Shown in pieces: positions 7,995-15,947 of a stretch of DNA of 64,000 nucleotides. This DNA is from JAICUY01 sp035708065 (lineage in GTDB: Bacteria > Chloroflexota > Limnocylindria > QHBO01): the NCBI GenBank assembly GCA_035708065.1, contig DASSTC010000029.1, forward strand, positions 11,412-75,411. The letters run 5' to 3'. The position numbers and the translations under genes were made by a program. Below the pieces are notes generated by a model. The model had not been told where the DNA came from. It saw only the letters and a list, made by a program, of their open reading frames with translations, and searched no databases. Each line of letters starts with the position of its first letter. The first letter of the stretch is position 1.

Positions 7995-8614
7995 GCTTCG
8001 ACCCGTTCGCCCCCGCATCGGTCGACCGCGTGGCGGTCGAGGTCTACACCTCCGCCTATCGGGTGTCCGGAACGACGCGAACGCGCTTCCAGCGGGTCGG
8101 CGACATCGTGAACCAGCTCCCGACCTCGCATCTCATCATCGACGAGGCGACGATCACCGAGTACGCCGCGCCGGACGCGCCGAGCACCGCCGGGGAGGTC
8201 CTGGTCGCGGCCGACCAGATCCTGTTCCTGGTGGCCCCCGGCTCGAGCAGCGAGCCGCGTGCCGAGATGCGCATCCCGAAGCGTGCCGTGCGCGTCGAGC
8301 TGCTCGCGCCGCCGTTCCGGGTGAGCGGGGCGGTCCACATCCCGCAGGGCAGCCGGCCGATGGATGGACTGCTCAACGCGGCGGATCGGTTCATCGCCAT
8401 CACCGACGTGAGTATCGCCTGCGCGCAGTTCCCGGCCTTTGCGGCGAGCCACGAGGTCGTCGCCATGCAGCGCTCGCTGTCGCAGGTGCTCATCGTCAGC
8501 GACGACGAGCGGGCGGAGAAGCTGCTCGCCGACGTGATCGACGAGACGACGGCGCAGGGCTGGCTGCATCGCGACCCGTCCCGTGAGACGGGCCGGGATC
8601 CGGGAGCGTTCTAG
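7991..8614 (+). CDS. Hypothetical protein, 207 aa
   Basis: Not recognised. 207 residues, no membrane segment or signal peptide. The first half looks like beta strands (VEVYTSAYRVSGTTRTRFQRVGDIVNQ), and a repeated pattern of short strands around IPKRAVRVELLAPPFRVSGAVHIPQGSRPMDGL may form a small beta barrel. Its ATG overlaps the methyltransferase stop, and its stop overlaps by four bases the stop of the convergent gene at 8611. Co-expression with the methyltransferase is the only functional clue. Confidence 0.7.
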   Translation: MSFDPFAPASVDRVAVEVYTSAYRVSGTTRTRFQRVGDIVNQLPTSHLIIDEATITEYAAPDAPSTAGEVLVAADQILFLVAPGSSSEPRAEMRIPKRAVRVELLAPPFRVSGAVHIPQGSRPMDGLLNAADRFIAITDVSIACAQFPAFAASHEVVAMQRSLSQVLIVSDDERAEKLLADVIDETTAQGWLHRDPSRETGRDPGAF

Positions 8615-9375
8615 CGGCTCTCCGGCACGGTTGACGGTGCGGCGGCCGCCGCGCGCTGGTGCAGGCGCTCCGACGCGGTCATCACCGCGTCGACGACGCG
8701 GGCAACGTCCGCCGGATCGAGGCGCTGCAGCTTGCCGATGCGCTGCGCCCACCACGGCGCGTTGTCGGCGGTCACGATCTCCTCGTCCGGCTCCTCGAGC
8801 ACGACGCGGCTGTGGCGCTCCGGGAAGACGATCGCGGGCTCGATCTGCAGGTGGAGCGGCAGGTCGGCCTGCTGTGCCCAGCGGACGACGGCCTGGTTGA
8901 CGCGGCCCGCCTCGAACGACGGGTTGGTGCGGCAGCTGATCCAGCCGCGCCGCCCGCGGGTGTGGTAGTCCCAGCTGCGACCGCGGACGCGGTAGCGGCC
9001 GTCCCAGTCGCGAACGATCAGCGCCCGGGCGGCGGCAGGGCCGACCAGCAGGGCGGCGAGGTCGGCCGGGACGCCCGGCAGGTGTGGCTGCACGACGAGC
9101 GCGTAGCTGTCGTCGAAGCTCGGGCCGAGCAGCGCCGCGAGGTCGTCGGCCAGCCGGCGCTGCGGCGTGCGCTGCAGCGAGCGCAGGACATACGCGCCGC
9201 CGATGCCAAGGCCGAGCGCCGCGGCAATGCCCAGCGCGGCGACCGCGTTCGGGCTGCTCGACGGGACGAACGCGAGCATGGTGGCGGCGACCGCGCCGAC
9301 GAAGAGCATCGCCATGGCCGGAAGCAGCGCGCGGCGGCGGCCGTCGGGCGGCTGCGCCGGCCGAATCACGCGCAT
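8611..9375 (-). CDS. Membrane protein, possibly NERD-like
   Basis: 254 residues with two N-terminal membrane helices (about 16-36 and 42-64), then a cytoplasmic domain. That domain contains ALIVRDWDGRYRVRGRSW, a basic RRGWISCRTNPSFEAG stretch and LQIEPAIVFPERHSRVVLEEP, an order of elements recalling nuclease-related (NERD) domains, but I cannot see the full catalytic set, so this is tentative. The ATG at 9375 lies within a copy of the iterated word, and the gene is divergent from the OsmC gene with only 23 bases between start codons. Confidence 0.65.
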   Translation of the reverse strand: MRVIRPAQPPDGRRRALLPAMAMLFVGAVAATMLAFVPSSSPNAVAALGIAAALGLGIGGAYVLRSLQRTPQRRLADDLAALLGPSFDDSYALVVQPHLPGVPADLAALLVGPAAARALIVRDWDGRYRVRGRSWDYHTRGRRGWISCRTNPSFEAGRVNQAVVRWAQQADLPLHLQIEPAIVFPERHSRVVLEEPDEEIVTADNAPWWAQRIGKLQRLDPADVARVVDAVMTASERLHQRAAAAAPSTVPESR

Positions 9376-9382
9376 CGGTCTG

Positions 9383-9392
9383 CTGCTAGGCT
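9383..9392. promoter_or_regulatory. Divergent overlapping -10 elements
   Basis: TAGGCT (9387-9392) points right and lies six bases from the GTG at 9399. TAGCAG (9383-9388, minus strand, imperfect) points left, seven bases from the ATG at 9375. The two share the central TA. Confidence 0.4.
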
Positions 9393-9398
9393 GCGGTC

Positions 9399-9872
9399 GT
9401 GGGAAACGAAGTCACAGCGCGGTTCGCCGACACCGCGCGGATGCGGATCGACATCCGGACCGGCAGCGGTCATCTGGTCGGCGTGGACGTCGGACCGGAC
9501 GAGGGGGACGACAGCGGCCCGACGCCGATGGAGCTCGTCCTCGTGGCGCTGGCCGGATGCACCGCCATGGACGTCATCAGCATCCTGCGCAAGAAGCGGC
9601 AGATTCCGACCAGCTACGAGATCGATGCCCGAGGCGAGCGGACCGACGACCATCCGCGGGTCTACACCCGGATCGTGGTGGAGCATCGCGTCGATGCCTC
9701 GGTCGAGGGAGAGGCGATTCGCCGGTCGGTCGAGCTGTCGGCCACGAAATATTGCCCGGTGAGCGCGATGCTCTCGCTGGGCACGGTCATCGAGCATCGG
9801 TACCGGATCGGCGAGGCCGGCGAGTCGCTGCTCGCGCTGGTCACCGGCCCAGAGGGCGCCGTCGCCGCCTGA
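9399..9872 (+). CDS. OsmC family peroxide-detoxifying protein
   Basis: 157-residue OsmC/Ohr-type thiol peroxidase or hydroperoxide sensor. The two signature cysteines are present: the first in LAGCTAMDVISIL (about residue 53), the second in SATKYCPVSAML (about residue 120). It reduces organic hydroperoxides as a cytoplasmic dimer. Closer to OsmC-like YhfA proteins than to Ohr by the GPTPMELVLVALAGCT segment. Start is GTG with TAGGCT six bases upstream, so probably leaderless. Confidence 0.88.
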   Translation: MGNEVTARFADTARMRIDIRTGSGHLVGVDVGPDEGDDSGPTPMELVLVALAGCTAMDVISILRKKRQIPTSYEIDARGERTDDHPRVYTRIVVEHRVDASVEGEAIRRSVELSATKYCPVSAMLSLGTVIEHRYRIGEAGESLLALVTGPEGAVAA

Positions 9873-9892
9873 CGATCCCGGCGCGAGCGGCG

Positions 9893-10324
9893 TCACGACG
9901 CGTGGCGCATCCCGGTGGGTGCGTCGATCGCGTCCAGCACGGCGTCGCGGAACGTGTCGAGGTCGAACGGCTTTGGCACGACCGGCCCGATATCGGCCAG
10001 CTCGGCGAGGCGCTCGCGCGCCGCGGCGCTGACGATCACCACCGGGATGCCGGGCCAGGCGCTGCGCAGCAGCTCGGTGATGTCGCCGCCGTCGCCGTCG
10101 GGGAGCATCACGTCGACGACGAGCAGGTGCGGCAGGGCCAGCTCCATGAGGTCGCCGAGCTCGACGATCCGCGTGCAGGTGACCACCGTGAAGCCGAGGT
10201 CGCGGAGCAGATCCGCCTCGAGCGCGGCGATGTCCGCGTCGTCCTCCAGGACGTAGGCACGCTGCAGCTCCTCGGCGCCGGCGGCGCGGAGGACGATCGG
10301 ATCGTCGGTCGCTGGTTGATGCAT
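9893..10324 (-). CDS. Stand-alone response regulator receiver protein
   Basis: 143-residue single-domain receiver. The acidic pocket is EDDAD, the phosphoacceptor Asp lies in LLVVDVMLPDGDGG, and the conserved Lys is in PVVPKPFD. There is no output domain, so it acts through a partner, like CheY or Spo0F-type proteins. No histidine kinase is adjacent. I chose the ATG at 10324; the open frame continues to an ATG at 10429, but the extra 35 residues are low-complexity and precede the first beta strand. It is divergent from Ku. Confidence 0.8.
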   Translation of the reverse strand: MHQPATDDPIVLRAAGAEELQRAYVLEDDADIAALEADLLRDLGFTVVTCTRIVELGDLMELALPHLLVVDVMLPDGDGGDITELLRSAWPGIPVVIVSAAARERLAELADIGPVVPKPFDLDTFRDAVLDAIDAPTGMRHAS

Positions 10325-10473
10325 GCGGCCATGTTCCGGGCGCGTCCCGCCCAGGGCAATGGCCGCATGGTCCCAACCGGTCGACCCGATCGCCGTGTTG
10401 GCGGGCGACTTGCCAGGCGGTTGTATCATTCGCGGCCCGCGGCGGAAGACGGCACGGAGGCATCCTGGAGCCC

Positions 10474-11346
10474 ATGGCGCGATCGATGTGGAGGGGGGCG
10501 ATCCAGTTCGGTCTGGTGACGATCCCGGTGAAGCTGTACCTGGCCACCGAGACCGGCGGCATCGGCTTCAACATGCTGCACGCCAGCTGTCTGAACCGGA
10601 TCCAGATGAAGATCTACTGCCCGTACCACGACGAGGTCGTGCCGCGGTCGGAGACGGTGCGCGGCTACGAGTACGCCAAGGGGCGCTACGTGGTGGTGAC
10701 CGACGAGGACGTCGACTCCATTCCGCTCAAGACGCTGCGGGCCATCGAGATCGAGATGTTCGTCGATGCCCGCAACGAGGCGCATGGCGCGCAGTTCGTC
10801 AAGCAGGCGTACTACCTCGAGCCCGATGAGATCGGCCGCAAGGCGTTCTACCTGCTGAAGTCCGTCCTGGCCGATACGGGCAAGAGCGCGATCTGCAAGA
10901 TCGTGCTCAAGGACCGCGAGCAGCTGGCGGCCCTCAACCCGTACTCCAGCACGATGCTGCTGACCACGCTGCACTGGCCCGACGAGGTCCGCTCGATCGA
11001 GGAGCTCACGCTGCCCGAGGACCAGGTCACGTTCAAGCCGGGCGAGCGCGCCATGGCCGAGCAGCTCGTCGCCTCGATGACCGGCGAATTCAGTGCCGAC
11101 GACTACCGGGACGACTACCGCCAGGCCCTGATGGCCGTCATCGAGCGCAAGGTCTCCGGAGAGGCCCCGGAGCCGGCGGTGCGCGCCGAGCCGACGAACA
11201 TCGGCGACCTCATGGCCGCGCTCGAGGCATCGGTCGCCGCCGCGCGCGAGAGCCGCGCGCGGGCCGCCGAGGCGCCGATCGAGGTGCCCGTGGCCGCGGC
11301 CGAACCGGAGCCCGCGCCCCGCCAGCGCCGCCGCAAGACCGCCTAG
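10474..11346 (+). CDS. ku: Non-homologous end joining protein Ku
   Basis: 290-residue bacterial Ku. The opening ARSMWRGAIQFGLVTIPVKLY is diagnostic; the core continues with CPYHDEVV, YEYAKGRYVVVTDEDVDS, and YYLEPDEIGRKAFYLL. A Lys/Arg/Ala-rich C-terminal tail (RQRRRKTA) is typical of the DNA-threading extension. Ku homodimers ring broken DNA ends and recruit a ligase. The next gene begins eight bases downstream and is a ligase-like pseudoenzyme, while the intact ligase lies upstream at 5503. A TATCAT hexamer (10424-10429) and a leader with CGGAGGC precede the ATG. Confidence 0.95.
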   Translation: MARSMWRGAIQFGLVTIPVKLYLATETGGIGFNMLHASCLNRIQMKIYCPYHDEVVPRSETVRGYEYAKGRYVVVTDEDVDSIPLKTLRAIEIEMFVDARNEAHGAQFVKQAYYLEPDEIGRKAFYLLKSVLADTGKSAICKIVLKDREQLAALNPYSSTMLLTTLHWPDEVRSIEELTLPEDQVTFKPGERAMAEQLVASMTGEFSADDYRDDYRQALMAVIERKVSGEAPEPAVRAEPTNIGDLMAALEASVAAARESRARAAEAPIEVPVAAAEPEPAPRQRRRKTA

Positions 11347-11354
11347 CGCAGGTC

Positions 11355-12047
11355 GTGCCCGGCGAGCAGCTGCCGCTTTCGATCGGACGGGTCGCGGCCC
11401 GGCGGCTGCCCGCTCGGATCGTCCCGATGCAGGCGACCGGCGTCGGCGCGCCGTTCGACGACCCCGACTACTGGTTCGAGCCGTGGTGGCCCGGTGTTCG
11501 GGCGCAGGCCTTCGTCGAGGGCGGCCGCCTGCGGCTGAGCGCCGAAGGGCTCAACGACGCGCTGGCCGCGCTACCCGAGCTATCCGACCTGCCCGCGCAG
11601 CTCGACGCGGATGGCGTCGTGCTCGACGGGACGCTGCTCGTCCTCGACGCGGACGGGCGGCCCGACGCCGAGCTGCTGCGCCGCCGCCTGGCGGAGGGCC
11701 GGGGGCCGGGCGGGGCGGCGTTCGTCGCCAGCGATCTGCTCTTCATCCACGGCGCGCCACTCGGCCGCAGGTCGTACCGCGCCCGGCGCGCGCAGCTCGA
11801 GGCGGTGCTGCGCACCGGCGACCGCGTGGCGGTCGGGCGCGGCCATGTCGCGGAGGGACTGCTCATGGCCGAGGCGCTCCACGAGCTGGGCGTCGCCCAG
11901 CTGTCGGCGAGACGGCTCGCCGCCCGGTATCGGTCCGGCTCGGCCGGTGAGCGCTGGCTGCGCGCGCCGACCGCGCTGCCCGGCGCCGAGCCGGTGCGCG
12001 ATCGACGGCCGTCGCTCGCCCTGATCATGCGGCTGCCCCTCGACTGA
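11355..12047 (+). CDS. Inactive ATP-dependent ligase-like protein linked to Ku
   Basis: 230 residues that align by eye with the adenylation domain of LigD-type ligases: PFDDPDYWFEP, a DGTLLVLDADGRPD strand, ASDLLFIHG and a final RYRSGSAGERWL. Catalytic residues are gone. Motif I, normally ExKxDGxR, reads E42-P-W44-W-P46-G-V-R49, so the nucleophilic Lys is Trp and the Asp is Pro. The motif III Glu is Thr93, motif V Lys is Arg186, and the final WLKxK is WLRAP. The fold looks preserved and the frame is open, so this is a pseudoenzyme and not decay debris. GTG start, eight bases after ku, certainly same transcript. It may bind Ku, DNA or the active ligase. Confidence 0.8.
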   Translation: MPGEQLPLSIGRVAARRLPARIVPMQATGVGAPFDDPDYWFEPWWPGVRAQAFVEGGRLRLSAEGLNDALAALPELSDLPAQLDADGVVLDGTLLVLDADGRPDAELLRRRLAEGRGPGGAAFVASDLLFIHGAPLGRRSYRARRAQLEAVLRTGDRVAVGRGHVAEGLLMAEALHELGVAQLSARRLAARYRSGSAGERWLRAPTALPGAEPVRDRRPSLALIMRLPLD

Positions 12048-12050
12048 GGC

Positions 12051-14225
12051 TCAGGCCGGCGGCAGCAGCGGCTCCAGGAACCAGGGCCACGGTCGCTGGG
12101 TGATCAGCCGCACGGCCGGCTCCACGAACCCGTCGCGGGGGTAGATGCGGAACGAGGCGATGTCGTAGGTCAGGCCGCCGATCTCGGGCGGCTGGTCGGT
12201 GATCGCCTTGCCGCGCAGCGCGGTGTCGATGGCGCGGACGCGGTCGACCGGCTCCCCCCAGTGCGTCCGCAGCAGCAGCTCCACGTCCCAGGTGGTGGGG
12301 ATCTCGCGATCGACGTCGCGCGCGCGCTGCAGCGCCTGCTCGGCGGTCTGCCGGTCGCCGGCCATCGCGGCAGCCAGCGCTCGCGCGGCGGCGTCCTGGT
12401 AGTGGGTCGGATCGATCGGCAGTCCGAGGGCGCGCCGTGCGACGGCGAGGTTCGTCTCGCCGGAGGTCTGGCCGATCTCGGCCGCCAGCTGGGTGCCCAC
12501 GTCGACTCGGCGCGGCCACGGCACGACGAAGCTGGTCGCGACGTTGGTCAGCAGCGACAGCCGGTAGGCGGCGTCGGCGGCATCGGTCTCGCCGAGCCGA
12601 TCGAGCACGAGCGCCGCGTTGGCCAGCTCGTTGCCGAACAGCGACGCATAGTCGACCGCCTGGTGCGCGGCGCGCGAGGCACACGCCCGGTCGCCGCCCT
12701 CCAGGCACAGGATCGCCAGGTTCGTCCACGACGGCCCGTCGCCGGCGTTCAGCTCGGTGGCCCGTTCGGCGGCCCGCCGCGCCGTCGCGTCGTCGCCGGC
12801 CATGTCGGCCGCCACGCTCAGCGACTTTGGCCCGGACGGGTGCCATGGGTCGAGCGCCACCGCCTCGCCGAACCAGCGCTGCGCCGCCGGCCAGTCGCGG
12901 TTGGCCGAGGCATCGGCACCGAAGCGGTAGTCGATCGCGGCGCCGTCGACGATCAGCGCGACGAGCAGCAGCGCGCCGGCGCCCAGGGCGCCTCCCACGG
13001 CCAGCGGACGAGCCAGGCGCAGGCGCTGCCAGGAGACGGCGCCCGCATCGGTCAGGACCTGGGCGACCAGCAGCAGCACCAGCAGGTTGAAGCCTGGCAG
13101 GAACGTGAGATCCTCGAAGAAGCTGGCGACCGCGAAGCCGATGAGGACCGCGAATGCGCCCCTGCCGCCGACCGTCCGGCTGCGCCACGGGCCGGCGACC
13201 ACCATGAAGGTCGCGAACAGGACGAGCGCCGCGGCGAGCCCCATGAGCCCCGCGTCGCCGAGGATGCCGAGCGCGACGTCGTGCGAGTGCGGCTGCCTGA
13301 CCGGGAAGCTGAGCGGCGGTGCCGCCGCCTGCCGGGCCCACGGCATGATCCCCGGACCGATGCCGGTGATCGGCGACGCCGACCAGGCGGCGAGCGTGTC
13401 GCGCCACAGATAGCCGCGGTAGATGAGCGAGGTCACCGCGGTCAGCCGTGGCGCGATGATCGCCAGCGCGGCGGCCGCCGCGACCACGGCGAGCGCGCCG
13501 AGCGCGACCGAGCGCACGTCCCAGTGCCGAGGCAGCCGGACCCGGCGGACGGCCGGTGCGGCGAAGACAAGGACCGCCACGCCGATGGCCAGCCACGCGG
13601 AACGCGAGCCGGAGAGCAGCGTCAACGGGACGCCGACGACCAGCAGCGTGACCTGGATCCAGCGCCGGACACGCGGCTCGGCGATGTGGATCGTCAGCGG
13701 CAGCACCGCGAGCAGCACGAAGGGCGGCACCGCCACCGAGCCGAACGGCGTGCCCTCGGCCGGCATGCGGATCGGCGGCAGCCCGGGGCCACCGGCGGCG
13801 ACCCATTCGGCTCGCCGGGCGAGCATCACCGCCAGCGCGCCGGCGGAGAGCAGGATGATCGGGACCGCGGCGAGCATGGCCGTCAGCGCGGCTCGGTGGC
13901 GGATGAGCACCAGGGCAAGGGGCAGCAGTGCCGCGGCGGTGACGATCACCGCCAGCGAGCGCAGCGACATGCCCTGGTTCTGGGCGAAGAGCGTGGCGAT
14001 GCCGAATGCGGCGAGAAGCGCCAGGATCGGCAGGTCGAGCGGCGTGCGCGGCACCTCGAGCCCGCGCAGGGCGAGGAGCAGCAGCGCCCCGAGCGCCACG
14101 GCGGCGCCGGCGTGCAGGACCAGCTGGAAGCGGGCGTCCCACAGCGCGCCGTCCCAGGCGACGTAGCCCCACAGCGCCAGGCCGCCGGCCGCGGCCAGCA
14201 GCTCCAGCCGGGTGCGAGCGGTCAT
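12051..14225 (-). CDS. O-antigen ligase-like membrane protein with TPR region
   Basis: 724-residue protein: about ten membrane helices in the first 440 residues, including the Wzy_C/O-antigen ligase-type segment with LTLLSGSRSAWLA and SPITGIGPGIMPWA, then a soluble part (about 460-690) of alanine-rich helix pairs resembling tetratricopeptide repeats (DWPAAQRWFGEAVALDPWHP). Such proteins polymerise or ligate surface polysaccharide; the substrate is unknown. The ATG at 14225 overlaps the stop of the CYTH gene (ATGA). Its stop is three bases from that of the convergent ligase-like gene. Confidence 0.8.
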   Translation of the reverse strand: MTARTRLELLAAAGGLALWGYVAWDGALWDARFQLVLHAGAAVALGALLLLALRGLEVPRTPLDLPILALLAAFGIATLFAQNQGMSLRSLAVIVTAAALLPLALVLIRHRAALTAMLAAVPIILLSAGALAVMLARRAEWVAAGGPGLPPIRMPAEGTPFGSVAVPPFVLLAVLPLTIHIAEPRVRRWIQVTLLVVGVPLTLLSGSRSAWLAIGVAVLVFAAPAVRRVRLPRHWDVRSVALGALAVVAAAAALAIIAPRLTAVTSLIYRGYLWRDTLAAWSASPITGIGPGIMPWARQAAAPPLSFPVRQPHSHDVALGILGDAGLMGLAAALVLFATFMVVAGPWRSRTVGGRGAFAVLIGFAVASFFEDLTFLPGFNLLVLLLVAQVLTDAGAVSWQRLRLARPLAVGGALGAGALLLVALIVDGAAIDYRFGADASANRDWPAAQRWFGEAVALDPWHPSGPKSLSVAADMAGDDATARRAAERATELNAGDGPSWTNLAILCLEGGDRACASRAAHQAVDYASLFGNELANAALVLDRLGETDAADAAYRLSLLTNVATSFVVPWPRRVDVGTQLAAEIGQTSGETNLAVARRALGLPIDPTHYQDAAARALAAAMAGDRQTAEQALQRARDVDREIPTTWDVELLLRTHWGEPVDRVRAIDTALRGKAITDQPPEIGGLTYDIASFRIYPRDGFVEPAVRLITQRPWPWFLEPLLPPA

Positions 14226-14884
14226 CGCGCCGGCGTGGAGCGATCGAGCAGCGCCAGCGCGCGTTCGAGCTTCGTGGCGCGATCGGGCACCAGCCCGTCG
14301 AGCCCCGCCAGCGCGCGGGCGAGCTCGCCGAGCCGTGCTTCGGCGGCCGCCGGCGCGAGCTCGAGCTCGACGACGTGCAGCTCGCCCAGCTCCTCGCCGC
14401 CGTGCAGGACCGCGACCCGGTCCAGGCTCAGCGTGCCGAGCCGCGCGCCGTCGACCAGCACGGCGCGCTCGGTGCGCCGCTGGCGCAGCGCGAGCCGCTC
14501 GACGAGTGGCTCGCCGGCGCGCAGCCGGTCGACGAAGTCGCGCCCCGGCGAACGTGGCCACCAGCGCGGGTCGAGGTCGTCGGTCGCGGGCCCTTCGACC
14601 TCCGGTCGCCGGTGAAGCGCGGCGCCGGCGCCTGCGCTCTTCGACCCGGTCGTCTGCTCGGCGGGGCCCTTGAGCGACACGATCGTCCGGTCGCCGCGCG
14701 TTCGCAGCCGGCACGCCCAGCGCGCCGCGGCGAAGCGGCCGTCGGCGGTGTCGAGGTAGCGGTCCAGCTCATCGGCGGTCTCGGGCGGACCGAGCTCGGC
14801 CGGGCCGAGCCGCTGGGCGGAGGCCAACGCCTCCAGCGGCGCGTCGTTCTCCGCGGTGAGCTTCAGCTCGACCTCAACGGGCAT
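14222..14884 (-). CDS. CYTH domain protein
   Basis: 220 residues starting MPVEVELKL, the EXEXK motif of CYTH/triphosphate-tunnel enzymes that bind triphosphate substrates and divalent metal. Later conserved positions include RYLDTADGRF, CRLRTRGD with the tunnel arginines, TIVSLKG and ELHVVELEL. Members hydrolyse inorganic or organic triphosphates or make cAMP; which applies cannot be told here. The ATG at 14884 was chosen because the motif must be N-terminal. It overlaps the WYL gene by 11 bases and is coupled to the downstream membrane protein. Confidence 0.82.
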   Translation of the reverse strand: MPVEVELKLTAENDAPLEALASAQRLGPAELGPPETADELDRYLDTADGRFAAARWACRLRTRGDRTIVSLKGPAEQTTGSKSAGAGAALHRRPEVEGPATDDLDPRWWPRSPGRDFVDRLRAGEPLVERLALRQRRTERAVLVDGARLGTLSLDRVAVLHGGEELGELHVVELELAPAAAEARLGELARALAGLDGLVPDRATKLERALALLDRSTPAR

Positions 14885-15899
14885 GCGCGGACTCGTAGCG
14901 ACGTGCGGCGGCCTGCACGGCGGTCGCGATCGCGGTGCGCAGCTCGGACGGCTCGAGGACCTCGACGGCATCGCCCCACGACAGGATCCAGGGCCGGATC
15001 TCGACGGTTCCTGCCACGCGGAACGTCATCTCGATCGCGCCATCCGCCAGCTCGGTGACTTCCTGCGAGGGATGCCAGATCGCCTCGCGGACCCAGTGCG
15101 CCACGCGCGCATCGAAGCGCAGGCGGATCGCCTCGACCGGCGTGCCGTCGCTCGACCAGATGCCCCACGAGTGCTGGAGCCACTGCTGCGCGTCGAAGTC
15201 GGCGGGGATCTCGTATCGGTCGAGCGTGACAACCGATGAACGGATGCGCTCGATCTTGTAGGTCCGCATGGCACCCGCCGGCTCGTCGAAGCCGATGAGG
15301 TAGACGCTGTGCGTCGCGCCGTCCGGCTCCAGGAAGTACGGCCGCACGCGGGTCGTCTTGCGGTCGCCCTCGAACGACTCGTAGTCGATCTGGACGACGC
15401 GGCCGTCGGCCCAGGCCAGCGCCACGTTGCCGAAGTTCCGGGTGAACGGATCGTTGGCGCCGTGCGCGCCGACCGCCAGCATCGAGGCGGTCACCTGCCG
15501 GGCGATCGGCTGCGGCAGGAGATCGGCGAGCTTGGTGAAGGCGCTGACCACCACCTGGTCGTACTCGTCGCTCCAGCGCGCGATGAGCCGCGCGGCGACG
15601 AACAGGACGATCGCCTCAGCGACCGACAGGCGCAGCGGCGGCAGGAAGAACTTCTTGTCGATCCCGTATCGCCCGCGCCCGGCCTCGAAGACCGGGATCG
15701 ACAGCTCGTCCTCCAGCGCCCGCAGGTCGCGGTAGACGGTCCGCCGGTTCATGCCGGTGAGGCGCGCGATCTCCTCGACCGGCACGCCGCTCTCGTCATT
15801 GCCGCGCGAGTACAGGATCGAGGCGACGCTCAGCAGGCGCGCGGTCCGGTCGCGCTTGCGACCCCTGGCATCGTCGGCCGCTCCCCATCCGTCGTGCAT
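14874..15899 (-). CDS. WYL domain transcriptional regulator
   Basis: 341 residues. An N-terminal winged helix (about 20-80) reads RLLSVASILYSRGNDESGVPVEEIARLTGMNRRTVYRDLRALED-like elements typical of HTH_11/DeoR-type heads. A WYL-type ligand-binding domain follows (about 150-260; VVQIDYESFEG, VRPYFLEPDG) and a WCX-like C-terminal extension (270-335). WYL regulators often sense nucleotides or nucleic acid and control DNA damage or defence genes. It heads the minus-strand operon with CYTH and the O-antigen-ligase-like gene. TATGAT six bases before the ATG suggests a leaderless mRNA. Confidence 0.88.
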   Translation of the reverse strand: MHDGWGAADDARGRKRDRTARLLSVASILYSRGNDESGVPVEEIARLTGMNRRTVYRDLRALEDELSIPVFEAGRGRYGIDKKFFLPPLRLSVAEAIVLFVAARLIARWSDEYDQVVVSAFTKLADLLPQPIARQVTASMLAVGAHGANDPFTRNFGNVALAWADGRVVQIDYESFEGDRKTTRVRPYFLEPDGATHSVYLIGFDEPAGAMRTYKIERIRSSVVTLDRYEIPADFDAQQWLQHSWGIWSSDGTPVEAIRLRFDARVAHWVREAIWHPSQEVTELADGAIEMTFRVAGTVEIRPWILSWGDAVEVLEPSELRTAIATAVQAAARRYESAHAR

Positions 15900-15905
15900 C
15901 GGCCG

Positions 15906-15911
15906 ATCATA
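15906..15911 (-). promoter_or_regulatory. Candidate leaderless -10 element of the WYL regulator
   Basis: TATGAT on the minus strand, six bases before the ATG at 15899. Confidence 0.5.
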
Positions 15912-15947
15912 CGGCCGGCGCCGGGCGGCGGCGCCGGGCGCATCGGT

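Noticed and set aside
11355..12047. The ligase-like gene as a decaying pseudogene.
   Set aside because: No stop or frameshift, conserved structural motifs and tight operon spacing with ku argue that the protein is made; only catalytic residues are lost.
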